Part shown: positions 40,946 to 48,780 of the stretch, in pieces
Layout: every line of letters begins with the position of its first letter
Numbering within the stretch: position 1 is the stretch's first letter
From: JAVJSD01 sp040219575
Lineage (GTDB): Bacteria; Planctomycetota; Planctomycetia; Pirellulales; Pirellulaceae
Direction: 5' to 3'
Length of the DNA stretch: 50,350 bases
Assembly: GCA_040219575.1 (NCBI GenBank)
Contig: JAVJSD010000066.1
Coordinates: 1 to 50,350 of the forward strand
The notes under the pieces: model-generated
Told to the model about the DNA's origin: nothing
Database searches by the model: none
The model's input: only the letters and a program-made list of their open reading frames with translations
Translations under genes and position numbers: made by a program

Positions 40946-41719
40946 ATGAGCAGCCCCCGAGCAACAGGAATCGTGACGTTTTCCATCCTGCTGGAGACGG
41001 GGGGGCCGAGGCCGACGTCGGTCGTATCCGCTGGTCGGGCGGCGCGGTTGATCGAGATTTTCGCACGGCACCGAGTCCCCGCCACCTGGGCCGTCGGCCA
41101 ACCCTGGAACTGCTCGCTTGCCGACAAGTTGCTGACGGGGCAGGTCGACCACGAATTGGCGCTGTTGGGCGATCCCAGTTGGAGCGGCCGAGCCCACGGT
41201 CGATCGCGCGCCGCGATGGAGCTCTCTCGCCGCCTGGGACAGGCCCGCGAGGCGGGCATGGCGATCGCGAGCGCGGTGCTGCCAAGCGTCGGCGACGCCG
41301 GCTTGCATGCCGCCTGTGAAGTGTTGGCCGCCGAGCAGGTGCGCGCCGTCTGGTCTCCTTCGTCGACGAGCGGCTCCTCTGCGACGCGGCCGGTGCCGCT
41401 GTGCGACGGCCTGTGGCACACGCCCAGCACGGCGGAAATCGCCCCGCAACGGGGTTGGCTGGCCGCGGCGAAACAACGCGGTCAATGGCGACGCACGATC
41501 CAAAACGCCTGCGACGTCGGCGGTGTATCGCACCTTTGGCTCAATGCCGCAACCCTTGAAGAACCCGCGGGGTTCGCGTCGATCGAGACCGCGGTGAGGG
41601 CCGCGGCTTCCGCGCGCGCAAAGCGGGGACTGCAACTCGTTTCGCTCGCCCAGACGGTCGAGATCCTCGACGCGGCGCCGCGCGCCACGCGCTCGCATTC
41701 AATTCTTCGAGCGGCGTAA
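40946..41719 (+). CDS. Degenerate polysaccharide-deacetylase-like protein
   Basis: A 257-residue protein. The start (GIVTFSILLETGGPRPTSVVSAGRAARLIEIFARHRVPATWAVGQP) follows the pattern of NodB-type deacetylases, in which a strand with catalytic Asp is followed by a helix and ATWAV. The usual TFDD and HxxxH metal motifs are not seen, so it may lack deacetylase activity. The chain continues with an alternating strand-helix pattern (LQLVSLAQTVEIL at the end), consistent with the barrel fold. ATG 40946 has GGAG six bases upstream; ATG 40943 is three bases earlier. No signal peptide is present. Function is unknown and the family call is tentative. Confidence 0.6.
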   Translation: MSSPRATGIVTFSILLETGGPRPTSVVSAGRAARLIEIFARHRVPATWAVGQPWNCSLADKLLTGQVDHELALLGDPSWSGRAHGRSRAAMELSRRLGQAREAGMAIASAVLPSVGDAGLHAACEVLAAEQVRAVWSPSSTSGSSATRPVPLCDGLWHTPSTAEIAPQRGWLAAAKQRGQWRRTIQNACDVGGVSHLWLNAATLEEPAGFASIETAVRAAASARAKRGLQLVSLAQTVEILDAAPRATRSHSILRAA

Positions 41720-41834
41720 CCGTTTACCGCCTACATGATGGGGCGCGCTCGCCGGTGAGGCGAACGAGCGGTGGGCGAACCAGCGGCGGGCCACTTGTGA
41801 TGGCTCCAGCGCGCGGCGTCTCGCGCTGGGCGGG

Positions 41835-42041
41835 TTAGATGAGTTCTTTCCAAACCGTCCAGCTCAGAAAGCCGAGTCCACCCGCCAGTGCGACAAAAAT
41901 GACATCCATCCAGAGCGAGGCAAATTGAAACGGCGCAAACGCCGCCAACCCGACCAGGCCCAGCAGCAGGTCGAAGAGAAAGAGGATTGTCACGAGGCCG
42001 GCGATGACCATTCCCGTTATGCACAAAGCCTTACCGGCCAT
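41835..42041 (-). CDS. Small two-helix membrane protein
   Basis: A 68-residue hydrophobic protein with two transmembrane helices (about residues 5-38 and 42-62) and a KELI end. GAGGAAAA lies a few bases upstream of ATG 42041. A good promoter (42104-42131) precedes it at 62 bases, which supports a real gene despite its size. No family recognised; inner-membrane location expected. Confidence 0.65.
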   Translation of the reverse strand: MAGKALCITGMVIAGLVTILFLFDLLLGLVGLAAFAPFQFASLWMDVIFVALAGGLGFLSWTVWKELI

Positions 42042-42367
42042 TCGGATTTTCCTCGAAGGAGCATTCCAGGCTCGCTATTCTATCTATTGTCGCTATCCCC
42101 GCTAGTATAATTCAAAGAGCCACCCTGTCACGTTTTCGGGGCGGGGTGGGCGTCCGCGAGGACCGACCGGCGCGATCGTCCCGGCGAATCCAGCAAGTGG
42201 TGGCCGAATATACCGAAAATGACGGCGGGCGTGCAGTTGCATGTGGCGCGGCGATTCGGGATGCTGAATGTCGGCGGCGAATGAACTCTGAGGCGTCCTG
42301 CGGCGACATACCTAGCGATGGCGGTGCGCGCAAGTGAGCATCCGACCGAGCCACGAGGAGTTGATCG
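42042..42367. other. Divergent gap with one promoter
   Basis: These 326 bases hold the promoter at 42104-42131 for the small membrane protein. GAGGAG near 42356 is the ribosome site of the next plus-strand gene. No other feature was seen. Confidence 0.5.
42104..42131 (-). promoter_or_regulatory. Sigma-70-type promoter for the small membrane protein
   Basis: GTGACA (42131-42126) and TATACT (42109-42104) on the minus strand are separated by 16 bases, five of six consensus matches each. Confidence 0.55.
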
Positions 42368-43414
42368 ATGAAAGTTTCCCGGCGACGAGCGATCCAGGCT
42401 GGAGCTACCATACTGGGGGGGGCGATGCTGGCGGGCGTCCCGCGTCCCTGTCAGGCGGCCAAGGCGGATCCGGAATGGGAGAAGTCGATCGACAAGGGTC
42501 TCAAGTGGCTCGCCCGACGTCAATCGCGGCTGGGGCACTGGAACTATCCCAGCTACGGCAGCGTGCCCGCCACCGCGCTCGCCGGCACGGCGCTGATCTG
42601 CTCGGGTTCGACCACCACCCAAGGCCCCTACGCGCCATACATCCGCAAGGCGGTCGACTACCTGCTCACCAAGACCCGCTCCAACGGCATGATCGGCGAT
42701 CCGGCCGACTCGCGATACACCTACGGCCACGGCTTCTCGATGCTGTTCCTGTCGCAGATCCTGGGCGAAGAGGAAGACGTCGACCGCCGCGAGGAATTGG
42801 TCGAGGTGTTGACCAAGTCCGTCGAGTTTTCCTCCTCGGCCCAGGCGCCCTCGGGCGGTTGGGGCTACGTCAGCACCAAGGATCAACCCAACTTCGACGA
42901 AGGCTCGACCACCATCACGCAGGTGCAGGGACTGCGGGGATGCCGTAACGCGGGCATCCCGGTCTCGGCGGAAGTGATCGACAAGGCGAAAGAGTACATC
43001 TACATCTGCAAGAACCAGGACGGCGGCATCTCGTACAGTTCGCGAAACCGCGGCGCTTCGCGGCCGGCGATCACCGCGGCCGCGCTGGCCACGCTCTACA
43101 ACGCCGGCGACTACGACAGCAAGCATGTGCCGGACATGCTCAAGTACTGCAAGGCGAACCTGCACCGCATCAACGGGGCCGAGCGGTCGTTCGGCCACTG
43201 GCAGTACACGTACCTGTACTATTCGCAGGTGGTGTACCGCCAGGGACGCGAGGAATGGGATCCGTTCCGCGACAAGCTGTACGCCAAGATCATCAGCCAG
43301 CAACAGGCCGGCGATGGGTCGTGGACCGGCAACATCGCCCCCGAGTACGTCACGTCGTGCAACTTGATCATGCTGCAGCTCGACAAAGCGTACCTGCCGA
43401 TCTACCAGCGCTGA
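42368..43414 (+). CDS. Secreted terpenoid-cyclase/prenyltransferase-fold protein
   Basis: A 348-residue exported protein. The N-terminus (MKVSRRRAIQAGATILGGAMLAG) resembles a Tat signal, with an RRR cluster followed by a hydrophobic stretch. The rest is helical with QW-type repeats typical of the squalene-cyclase/prenyltransferase barrel: GHWNYPSYG, SGGWGYVSTKD, DGGISYSS, FGHWQYTYLYYSQ, DGSWTG. Cyclase catalytic DxDD is not seen, so it is probably a binding or structural barrel and not a cyclase. GAGGAG before ATG 42368 fixes the start. Planctomycetes often have many such proteins, as far as I recall. It is followed by a tandem repeat and a bidirectional terminator. Confidence 0.8.
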   Translation: MKVSRRRAIQAGATILGGAMLAGVPRPCQAAKADPEWEKSIDKGLKWLARRQSRLGHWNYPSYGSVPATALAGTALICSGSTTTQGPYAPYIRKAVDYLLTKTRSNGMIGDPADSRYTYGHGFSMLFLSQILGEEEDVDRREELVEVLTKSVEFSSSAQAPSGGWGYVSTKDQPNFDEGSTTITQVQGLRGCRNAGIPVSAEVIDKAKEYIYICKNQDGGISYSSRNRGASRPAITAAALATLYNAGDYDSKHVPDMLKYCKANLHRINGAERSFGHWQYTYLYYSQVVYRQGREEWDPFRDKLYAKIISQQQAGDGSWTGNIAPEYVTSCNLIMLQLDKAYLPIYQR

Positions 43415-43466
43415 GCAGACCGCGCTGTGCAGACCGCGCTGAGCAGACCGCGCTGTGCAGAACACC
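43411..43466. repeat. 14-base tandem repeat at the gene end
   Basis: About 3.6 copies of TGWGCAGACCGCGC (W = A or T alternating) begin at the stop codon of the terpenoid-fold gene. The stop TGA is part of the first unit. Confidence 0.8.
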
Positions 43467-43493
43467 ATCGCCTGCAACTCACGTTGAAACGAC

Positions 43494-43531
43494 AAAAGCC
43501 CCGGGACGGCCGTCCCGGGGCTTGTCTTTTG
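43494..43531. terminator. Bidirectional rho-independent terminator
   Basis: AAGCCCCGGGACGG at 43496-43509 pairs perfectly with CCGTCCCGGGGCTT at 43510-43523. T-rich sequence follows on the plus strand (GTCTTTTG) and a TTTTGTCG-type tail on the minus strand. It lies between convergent genes. Confidence 0.85.
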
Positions 43532-43554
43532 ACGCCGCATCACAACCCGGTCGC

Positions 43555-43806
43555 TCAGTGGTGATAGTGACCGTGACCGTGATGGTGGTGATGGCCGTAT
43601 CCGCCGAAATTCAAGTACAGCCCGACGGAAGGTCGGTAGTACGAATAGGGCCGATAGTGGCTGTAGACGTAGGGCTGATAGACAGGGGGGCGGTACCCAT
43701 AACCATAGCCATACCCGCCGTATCCACCGGGACATCCGGCCTGCACCGGCGCCGCCAGCAGCGACGCAGCACAAACCACGACCAACGCAAGAAGTAGACG
43801 CTTCAT
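43555..43806 (-). CDS. Small secreted Gly/Tyr/His-rich protein
   Basis: An 83-residue protein with a clear signal peptide (first 23 residues, ending PVQA). The remainder is low complexity: Gly-Tyr repeats, Tyr-Pro-rich middle, and a C-terminal run of histidines separated by Gly. GGGAGG lies a few bases before ATG 43806. Similar proteins are common in planctomycetes, and the His tail might bind metal, but that is inference. No family function is known. Confidence 0.7.
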   Translation of the reverse strand: MKRLLLALVVVCAASLLAAPVQAGCPGGYGGYGYGYGYRPPVYQPYVYSHYRPYSYYRPSVGLYLNFGGYGHHHHHGHGHYHH

Positions 43807-44302
43807 GTCGGCACCTCCCAAAAGGTGACACAAGCGCCGCGCGGACCGATCTGCAAAATGCCAAGCCCCCGCCCGGGAGCGCGGCTGATAATTCCATCGG
43901 TCTACTGCTCATTATTCGGAAACGCCGTCGCCGCTCAAGAGTCAATTGCCGCAATCCGCGAGTCCTTTGGCGAGGCGCATCGCGAGCGCGGCCAAGATGA
44001 TCCACCGTTCTGGTCGATTGCGCCAAGAAGGACGCACGCCGAGCGTCGCGATGTCGTCAATGCGAGGGCAAAAGACACGGCCGGGCCGCCTTCCACGGGC
44101 GGCGGCTTCCTTGTCAGTTCGACCAGACGGCGTCACAATGCCCAGAGTCCGCGCTCTCTTGTCGATGCGGCGAACTCGCGAGAACCGGCGATTTCGCCAA
44201 CCTGCCGCCGGCCCCGAGGCATGACGCCGATGGGGTCGTCGCCCGAGACGACCCCGTGCGAGGGCGGACCGGTTCCCTTTCCCCCAAGCCCATAGGCCAT
44301 CG
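43807..44302. other. Divergent gap before panB
   Basis: No gene, repeat or promoter was recognised in these 496 bases. Several open frames cross it but lack conserved features. It should contain the promoters of the small secreted protein and of panB. Confidence 0.45.
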
Positions 44303-45103
44303 ATGAGCAGCCGTCCCTCCCGAATCACGGTGCCGGAGTTTACCGCCTTCAAGCAGCAGGGGCGCAAGATCACCATGCTGACGGCGTACGACTACGCGAT
44401 GGCCGCCCTGGTCGACGCCTCCGGCATCGAGGGCATCCTGGTCGGCGACAGCATGTCGATGGTGGTGCAGGGGCACGAAAGCACGCTGCCGGTTACGCTC
44501 GACGAGATGATCTACCACGCCGAGATGGTCGGCCGGGCCGTCGAGCATTCGCTGGTGGTGGTCGACATGCCGTTTCCGACCTACCACCTGGGCGTGCACC
44601 GCGCGATCGAATCGGCCGGCCGAATCCTCAAGGAAACGCGCTGCCAGGCGGTCAAGCTGGAAGGGGGCGCGGAGCAGTCGGAGGTCATCTCGGGACTCGT
44701 CGGCGCCGGCATTCCCGTGATGGGGCACGTCGGACTGCGGCCGCAAAGCGTGCATCAAATGGGCGGCTACAAGGTGCAGCGCGACGAGAAGCAATTGCTT
44801 CGCGACGCCCGCGCCGCCCAAGACGCCGGCGCCTTCGCCCTGGTGCTGGAGTGCATCCCCGGACCGATCGCGGGGAAGATCTCGCGCGCGCTGCGCATTC
44901 CGACCATCGGCATCGGCGCGGGGGCGGAGTGCGACGGGCAGGTGCTGGTGACGCCCGACATGCTGGGCCTGACGAGCGGTTACGTGCCGCGGTTCGTAAA
45001 GAAGTACGCCAACCTGTATCAAACCGTCGGCGACGCGGTCACCCGGTTTCGCAACGAGGTGCGGGAGGGTAAATTTCCCGGCGAGGAAGAGACGTACCAG
45101 TGA
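44303..45103 (+). CDS. panB: 3-methyl-2-oxobutanoate hydroxymethyltransferase
   Basis: A 266-residue enzyme of pantothenate (coenzyme A) synthesis, transferring a hydroxymethyl group from 5,10-methylene-THF to 2-oxoisovalerate to give ketopantoate. Mg ligands Asp49 (LVGDSMSM) and Asp88 (VVDMPF) and general base Glu183 (VLECIPG) are present. HVGLRPQSVHQMGGY and GIGAGAECDGQVLV are further signatures. Length matches the family. Cytoplasmic, decameric in known cases. It is followed by ndk on the same strand across 62 bases. No panC or panD nearby. Confidence 0.95.
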   Translation: MSSRPSRITVPEFTAFKQQGRKITMLTAYDYAMAALVDASGIEGILVGDSMSMVVQGHESTLPVTLDEMIYHAEMVGRAVEHSLVVVDMPFPTYHLGVHRAIESAGRILKETRCQAVKLEGGAEQSEVISGLVGAGIPVMGHVGLRPQSVHQMGGYKVQRDEKQLLRDARAAQDAGAFALVLECIPGPIAGKISRALRIPTIGIGAGAECDGQVLVTPDMLGLTSGYVPRFVKKYANLYQTVGDAVTRFRNEVREGKFPGEEETYQ

Positions 45104-45165
45104 CCCCGGGGAAGTCGACCGGCTTCCCGCCCCTAACGATCGAAATTCCAGGAGAGACGCACGCC

Positions 45166-45627
45166 ATGGAGCGCACGCTCGTATTGCTTAAACCCGATTG
45201 TGTGCAGCGACGGCTGATGGGCCGCGTTATTTCGCGTTTCGAGGAGAAAGGTCTGAATGTGATCGCCATGAAGATGTTGCGCGTCACGCCCGAACTTTCG
45301 AAGCAGCACTACGCCGAGCACGTCAGCAAGCCGTTCTATCCCGGGCTGGAACAGTTCATCACCGGGGCGCCGGTGGTGGCGATGATCGTCGAGGGGTTGG
45401 AGGTGATCCGCGTGGTCCGCGAGATCCTGGGCGCGACCAGCGGTTTGAAGGCGGCCGCCGGCACGATTCGCGGCGACTACAGCAGCAGCCGGCAAATGAA
45501 CCTGGTGCACGCCTCCGACGGCCCCGAGGCGGCGGCCCGCGAGATCGGCCTGTACTTCTCCGACGACGAAGTCTGCCCCTACGACGTCACGCTCACGCCG
45601 TGGATGAAGGCCGACGACGAGGGTTGA
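45166..45627 (+). CDS. ndk: Nucleoside diphosphate kinase
   Basis: A 153-residue NDK balancing nucleoside triphosphate pools by phosphate transfer through His115 (MNLVHASDGPEAAAREI). The start ERTLVLLKPD and GRVISRFEEKGL are typical. The usual NxxHGSDS reads NLVHASDG here, Ala for Gly after the His, a mild variant also seen in other lineages. AGGAGA precedes ATG 45166 and sets the start; an in-frame ATG at 45100 is upstream. Possibly cotranscribed with panB. Confidence 0.95.
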   Translation: MERTLVLLKPDCVQRRLMGRVISRFEEKGLNVIAMKMLRVTPELSKQHYAEHVSKPFYPGLEQFITGAPVVAMIVEGLEVIRVVREILGATSGLKAAAGTIRGDYSSSRQMNLVHASDGPEAAAREIGLYFSDDEVCPYDVTLTPWMKADDEG

Positions 45628-45761
45628 GCCGCCTGCCTGCTCCGCCGTTGCTTCCACACCGCCGTTTGGCGGAATGCCGCCGCAGGATCGTAGCCGATGC
45701 CGCCAGCATCGGCGAATAATCTGCGTTTTGCGCGCGATCCGGACTGCCGTACTGGCGTGAA

Positions 45762-45873
45762 GTCGGGCTGACACGTCGGGCTGACACGTCGGGCTGACAC
45801 GTCGGGCTGACGCCTCGACGCTCGCTTGGTGGACGCCTCGACGCTCGCTTGGTGGACGCCTCGACGCTCGCCG
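45762..45873. repeat. Two adjoining tandem repeats upstream of the rbsC end
   Basis: Four copies of GTCGGGCTGACAC (13 bases, 45762-45809) run straight into nearly three copies of a 23-base unit beginning GACGCCTCGACGCTCGC (45809-45873). The blocks share a GAC junction. They lie between ndk and rbsC, which are convergent. No CRISPR character: the units are contiguous and without spacers. Confidence 0.85.
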
Positions 45874-45900
45874 GGCTATTCGTCCGCGACGTTCGTTGGG

Positions 45901-47265
45901 TTATTCCTCGTCGCCCCCTTGTCGCCAGCGGTCGATGGCGGCCGCGGCGACGATCGCCGCGCCCACGACGATCAATTGGATCGGGTCGGGCAAGCCGAGT
46001 TGGTTGCAGCCGCTATCGATCACGGCGACGGTCAAGGCGCCGGTCAGCGTGCCGATGACGGTTCCACGACCGCCCGACAGGCTGCCGCCGCCGATCGTCA
46101 CCGCGGCGATGATGCCCAACTCCATGCCGACGCCGGCCGTCGGATTGCCCGTCGATAACCGGCCGAAGTAACAGAGCCCCGCCACCCCGACGAACAGGCC
46201 CCCCAGCGTGTAGACGGCGATGCGCGTGGCCGTGACGTTGATTCCGCAGAGTCGGGCCGTCGCCTCGTTCGAACCGATGGCGAACACGTGTCGTCCAAAC
46301 ACGGTGAATCGCAGCACCAGCGCCAGGACGACCGACAACACGATCAGCAACCAGACGCCCAAGGGAAAGCCGAGATACAAGGCGTCGGCGCGATTGCTCA
46401 CGATGCCCGAAATCCAATCCGGCACCTGATCCAGTCCGGGACGAATCGGCACGTTCCCCGAGAGCAGGTTGCCGAGGCCGAGGTAAATGCTGGCGGTTCC
46501 CAGCGTCACGATGAACGGCACGATGCGCAGACTCGACTTGAGCAGACCGTTGAAGAATCCGGCCAGCAGGCCGGTGCCGACGCCGATCAACACGGCCACC
46601 GGCGCCGTCCAGGGCGAGTTGGGCACGCCCCGCAGCCAATTGGGATCGACCTTCAGTTGGAATTCGGGGTCCTTCAGCTTTTCGATCCGCTGTTCCATCG
46701 CCCGCACGTCGGCGCTTGCCTTCCGCCGCGCGGGACCTTGCGCCGATTCGGCGGCGGCCGCAAGCTGCGTCAACTTGCCGCGCGCGACGGCCAGCAATCG
46801 CTCTCGTCGCAGTTCGACGAGTGCGTCCAAGTAGACAAGTCGCTGCTTTTCCGACGCAACCGCGCGTGCTTCCTGCGCTTCCTGCAGGGAGACCGACGCA
46901 TTGGCGAAGTTCGTCCAATGCACGGCGCGATACGCAGCATCTTCACGCAATCCCCAGGCCAGCGTCGTGGCGCACAGCGCCAGCGCGGTACCCGCCGAAA
47001 GATCGATTCCCTTGGCGATGATGATCACCGTCATCCCCAGCGCGGCGATAGCGACCACGCATGTCTGCACGATCACCGTCCGCATGTTCCGCCAGCTGGC
47101 GAAGGTGCCGTCGGCGAAAATCATGTCGGCGATGGCGAAGAACGCCACGACGCAAACCAGCGCGATCACCGGACCGAGCAGGTTCCACAATGCTTCCAGA
47201 CGCTGGTTGTGGGTCACCGCCTCGCTCGGCTCGTTCTTCGACGAGCGCCTGTTGTCGGTGCTCAT
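45901..47265 (-). CDS. rbsC: RbsC-type sugar ABC permease with extra coiled-coil insert
   Basis: A 454-residue inner-membrane permease, about 130 longer than E. coli RbsC (321). Typical motifs: GMTVIIIAKGIDLSAGTALAL (about 77-97), IVPFIVTLGTASIYLGLGNLLSG (248-270), FGRHVFAIGSNEATARLCGINV (cytoplasmic coupling loop) and AAVTIGGGSLSGGRGTVIGTLTGAL. Residues about 107-219 are an insert without hydrophobic segments, made of a helix rich in Glu/Arg/Ala/Gln (SLQEAQEARAVASEKQRLVYLDALVELRRERLLAV) that looks coiled-coil. By helix counting from a cytoplasmic N-terminus it would be periplasmic. ATG 47265 overlaps the rbsA stop by four bases (ATGA), so they are coupled. With rbsA and the binding protein it forms one operon. 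Sugar specificity is not known. Confidence 0.9.
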   Translation of the reverse strand: MSTDNRRSSKNEPSEAVTHNQRLEALWNLLGPVIALVCVVAFFAIADMIFADGTFASWRNMRTVIVQTCVVAIAALGMTVIIIAKGIDLSAGTALALCATTLAWGLREDAAYRAVHWTNFANASVSLQEAQEARAVASEKQRLVYLDALVELRRERLLAVARGKLTQLAAAAESAQGPARRKASADVRAMEQRIEKLKDPEFQLKVDPNWLRGVPNSPWTAPVAVLIGVGTGLLAGFFNGLLKSSLRIVPFIVTLGTASIYLGLGNLLSGNVPIRPGLDQVPDWISGIVSNRADALYLGFPLGVWLLIVLSVVLALVLRFTVFGRHVFAIGSNEATARLCGINVTATRIAVYTLGGLFVGVAGLCYFGRLSTGNPTAGVGMELGIIAAVTIGGGSLSGGRGTVIGTLTGALTVAVIDSGCNQLGLPDPIQLIVVGAAIVAAAAIDRWRQGGDEE

Positions 47266-48773
47266 TCGGTGTCGCTCCGTACCGCGCAGGCCATGACTTG
47301 CTCCTCGGTCCAATCGGAAGTGGGGCGCACCTCGCGCAGGCGCCCGCGTCCCATCACGCCGATGCGATCGCAGACCGCCAGCAGTTCCGGCAGGTAGGAA
47401 CTGACGAAGATAATCGCCTTGCCCTGCGCCGCAAGTTCACCCATCAGGCGATAGATTTCGGACTTGGTGCCGACGTCGATGCCGCGCGTCGGCTCGTCGA
47501 GCAGCAGCACCTCCGCCTCCTGGTGCAGCACCCGCGCCAGCGCCACCTTTTGTTGATTCCCGCCCGAGAGCGACGACACGGGCGCATCGGGGCCGGGCGC
47601 CTTGATCTGCACCTTTTGCATCCACTGGTCCACGGCCGCGCGGCGTTTGGCCAGATTTAGCCAGCCGAAGCGGCTGTACGGTCCGAGGCGGCTGTAGGTC
47701 ATGTTGTCGGCGATGCTCCGCTTCTGCGCGAGCCCTTCCGTCTTGCGATCTTCCGAGACGAGCCCCAGTCCGGCGCGAATGCGGCCGTGGGGATGCGGAC
47801 GCGGTCGGACTCCGGCCACCGTGATCGCGCCGAACTTCACCGCGTCGAGCCCGAACACCGTTCGCAGCAACTCCGTCCTCCCCGCGCCCACCAGGCCGGC
47901 GATCCCCAGGATCTCGCCGCGCCGCAGTTCGAGGCTCACGTCGCGCGGCGACTCCGGCCCGGAGATCGACTCCAGCGAGAGAATCACGTCGCCCGGCTTG
48001 TGCGGCACGGTGGGAAACAACTCGTCGACGCTGCGTCCCACCATCAGGGCCACGATCTGCTTCTCGCTGGCGCCCGCCAGTTCGCCGGTCCCGGCCACCT
48101 CGCCGTCGCGGAGCACCGTGTACCGCTGGCAAATCTCGCGAATCTCTTCCAGGAAGTGGCTGATGTAGACGATGCCGATTCCGGAGTCCCGCAGCTTGCG
48201 AATCACGCGGAACAGGCGTTGTGCGTCTTGCTGCGTGAGCGAACTGGTGGGCTCGTCGAACACGATCAGCCGGGCGTTCATCACCAGCGCCCGGGCGATC
48301 TCGACGAGCTGCTGCGCGCCGACCGACAGATCGCGGACCAGCGTCGAAGGGCTCAACTCCGGATGTCCGAGCGTCGCCAGGGCCTCGTAGACCTTGACGC
48401 GCTGCGCACCGCGATCGAGCAAGCCGAAGCGGCGGAGTTCCTGCCCCAGCATGATGTTGTCCTCGACGCTCAAATGCGGCGCCAGGTTCAACTCCTGGTA
48501 GATCATCGCCACGCCGGCGCGTTGGCCGGCGTGCGGACTGGTGGGGCGGTACGTGTCGCCGTCCAGATGGATGGTTCCCGAGTCGGCGTGGACCGCGCCG
48601 CTGAGGACCTTCATCAACGTGCTTTTGCCGGCGCCGTTCTCGCCGATGAGCGCGTGCACCTCGCCGCGGCGGACTTCGAGTTGCACGCGGTGCAGCGCGC
48701 GGGTGGGGCCAAAGTGCTTGGTCACACCTTGCATGTGGAGCAAGATGTCGCCGGAGTCAGCGGTTCCGCCCAT
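47262..48773 (-). CDS. rbsA: RbsA-type sugar ABC ATPase (two nucleotide-binding domains)
   Basis: A 503-residue ATPase with two tandem ABC domains that powers sugar uptake. Domain 1 has Walker A GENGAGKST, signature LSVGAQQ and Walker B LIVFDEPTS. Domain 2 has the degenerate Walker A GLVGAGRTE typical of this family, signature LSGGNQQK and Walker B VLLLDEPTRGID. SEDRKTEGL is a further family mark. The order of domains is normal. ATG 48773 lies seven bases after the binding-protein stop, so it is the preferred start; ATG 48788 would overlap that gene and has no ribosome site. Cytoplasmic, on the inner face of the membrane. Confidence 0.95.
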   Translation of the reverse strand: MGGTADSGDILLHMQGVTKHFGPTRALHRVQLEVRRGEVHALIGENGAGKSTLMKVLSGAVHADSGTIHLDGDTYRPTSPHAGQRAGVAMIYQELNLAPHLSVEDNIMLGQELRRFGLLDRGAQRVKVYEALATLGHPELSPSTLVRDLSVGAQQLVEIARALVMNARLIVFDEPTSSLTQQDAQRLFRVIRKLRDSGIGIVYISHFLEEIREICQRYTVLRDGEVAGTGELAGASEKQIVALMVGRSVDELFPTVPHKPGDVILSLESISGPESPRDVSLELRRGEILGIAGLVGAGRTELLRTVFGLDAVKFGAITVAGVRPRPHPHGRIRAGLGLVSEDRKTEGLAQKRSIADNMTYSRLGPYSRFGWLNLAKRRAAVDQWMQKVQIKAPGPDAPVSSLSGGNQQKVALARVLHQEAEVLLLDEPTRGIDVGTKSEIYRLMGELAAQGKAIIFVSSYLPELLAVCDRIGVMGRGRLREVRPTSDWTEEQVMACAVRSDTE

Positions 48774-48780
48774 GGACCGC

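Noticed and set aside
45762..45873. Possible CRISPR array
   Set aside because: Units are contiguous, of two different lengths and without spacers; no cas genes.
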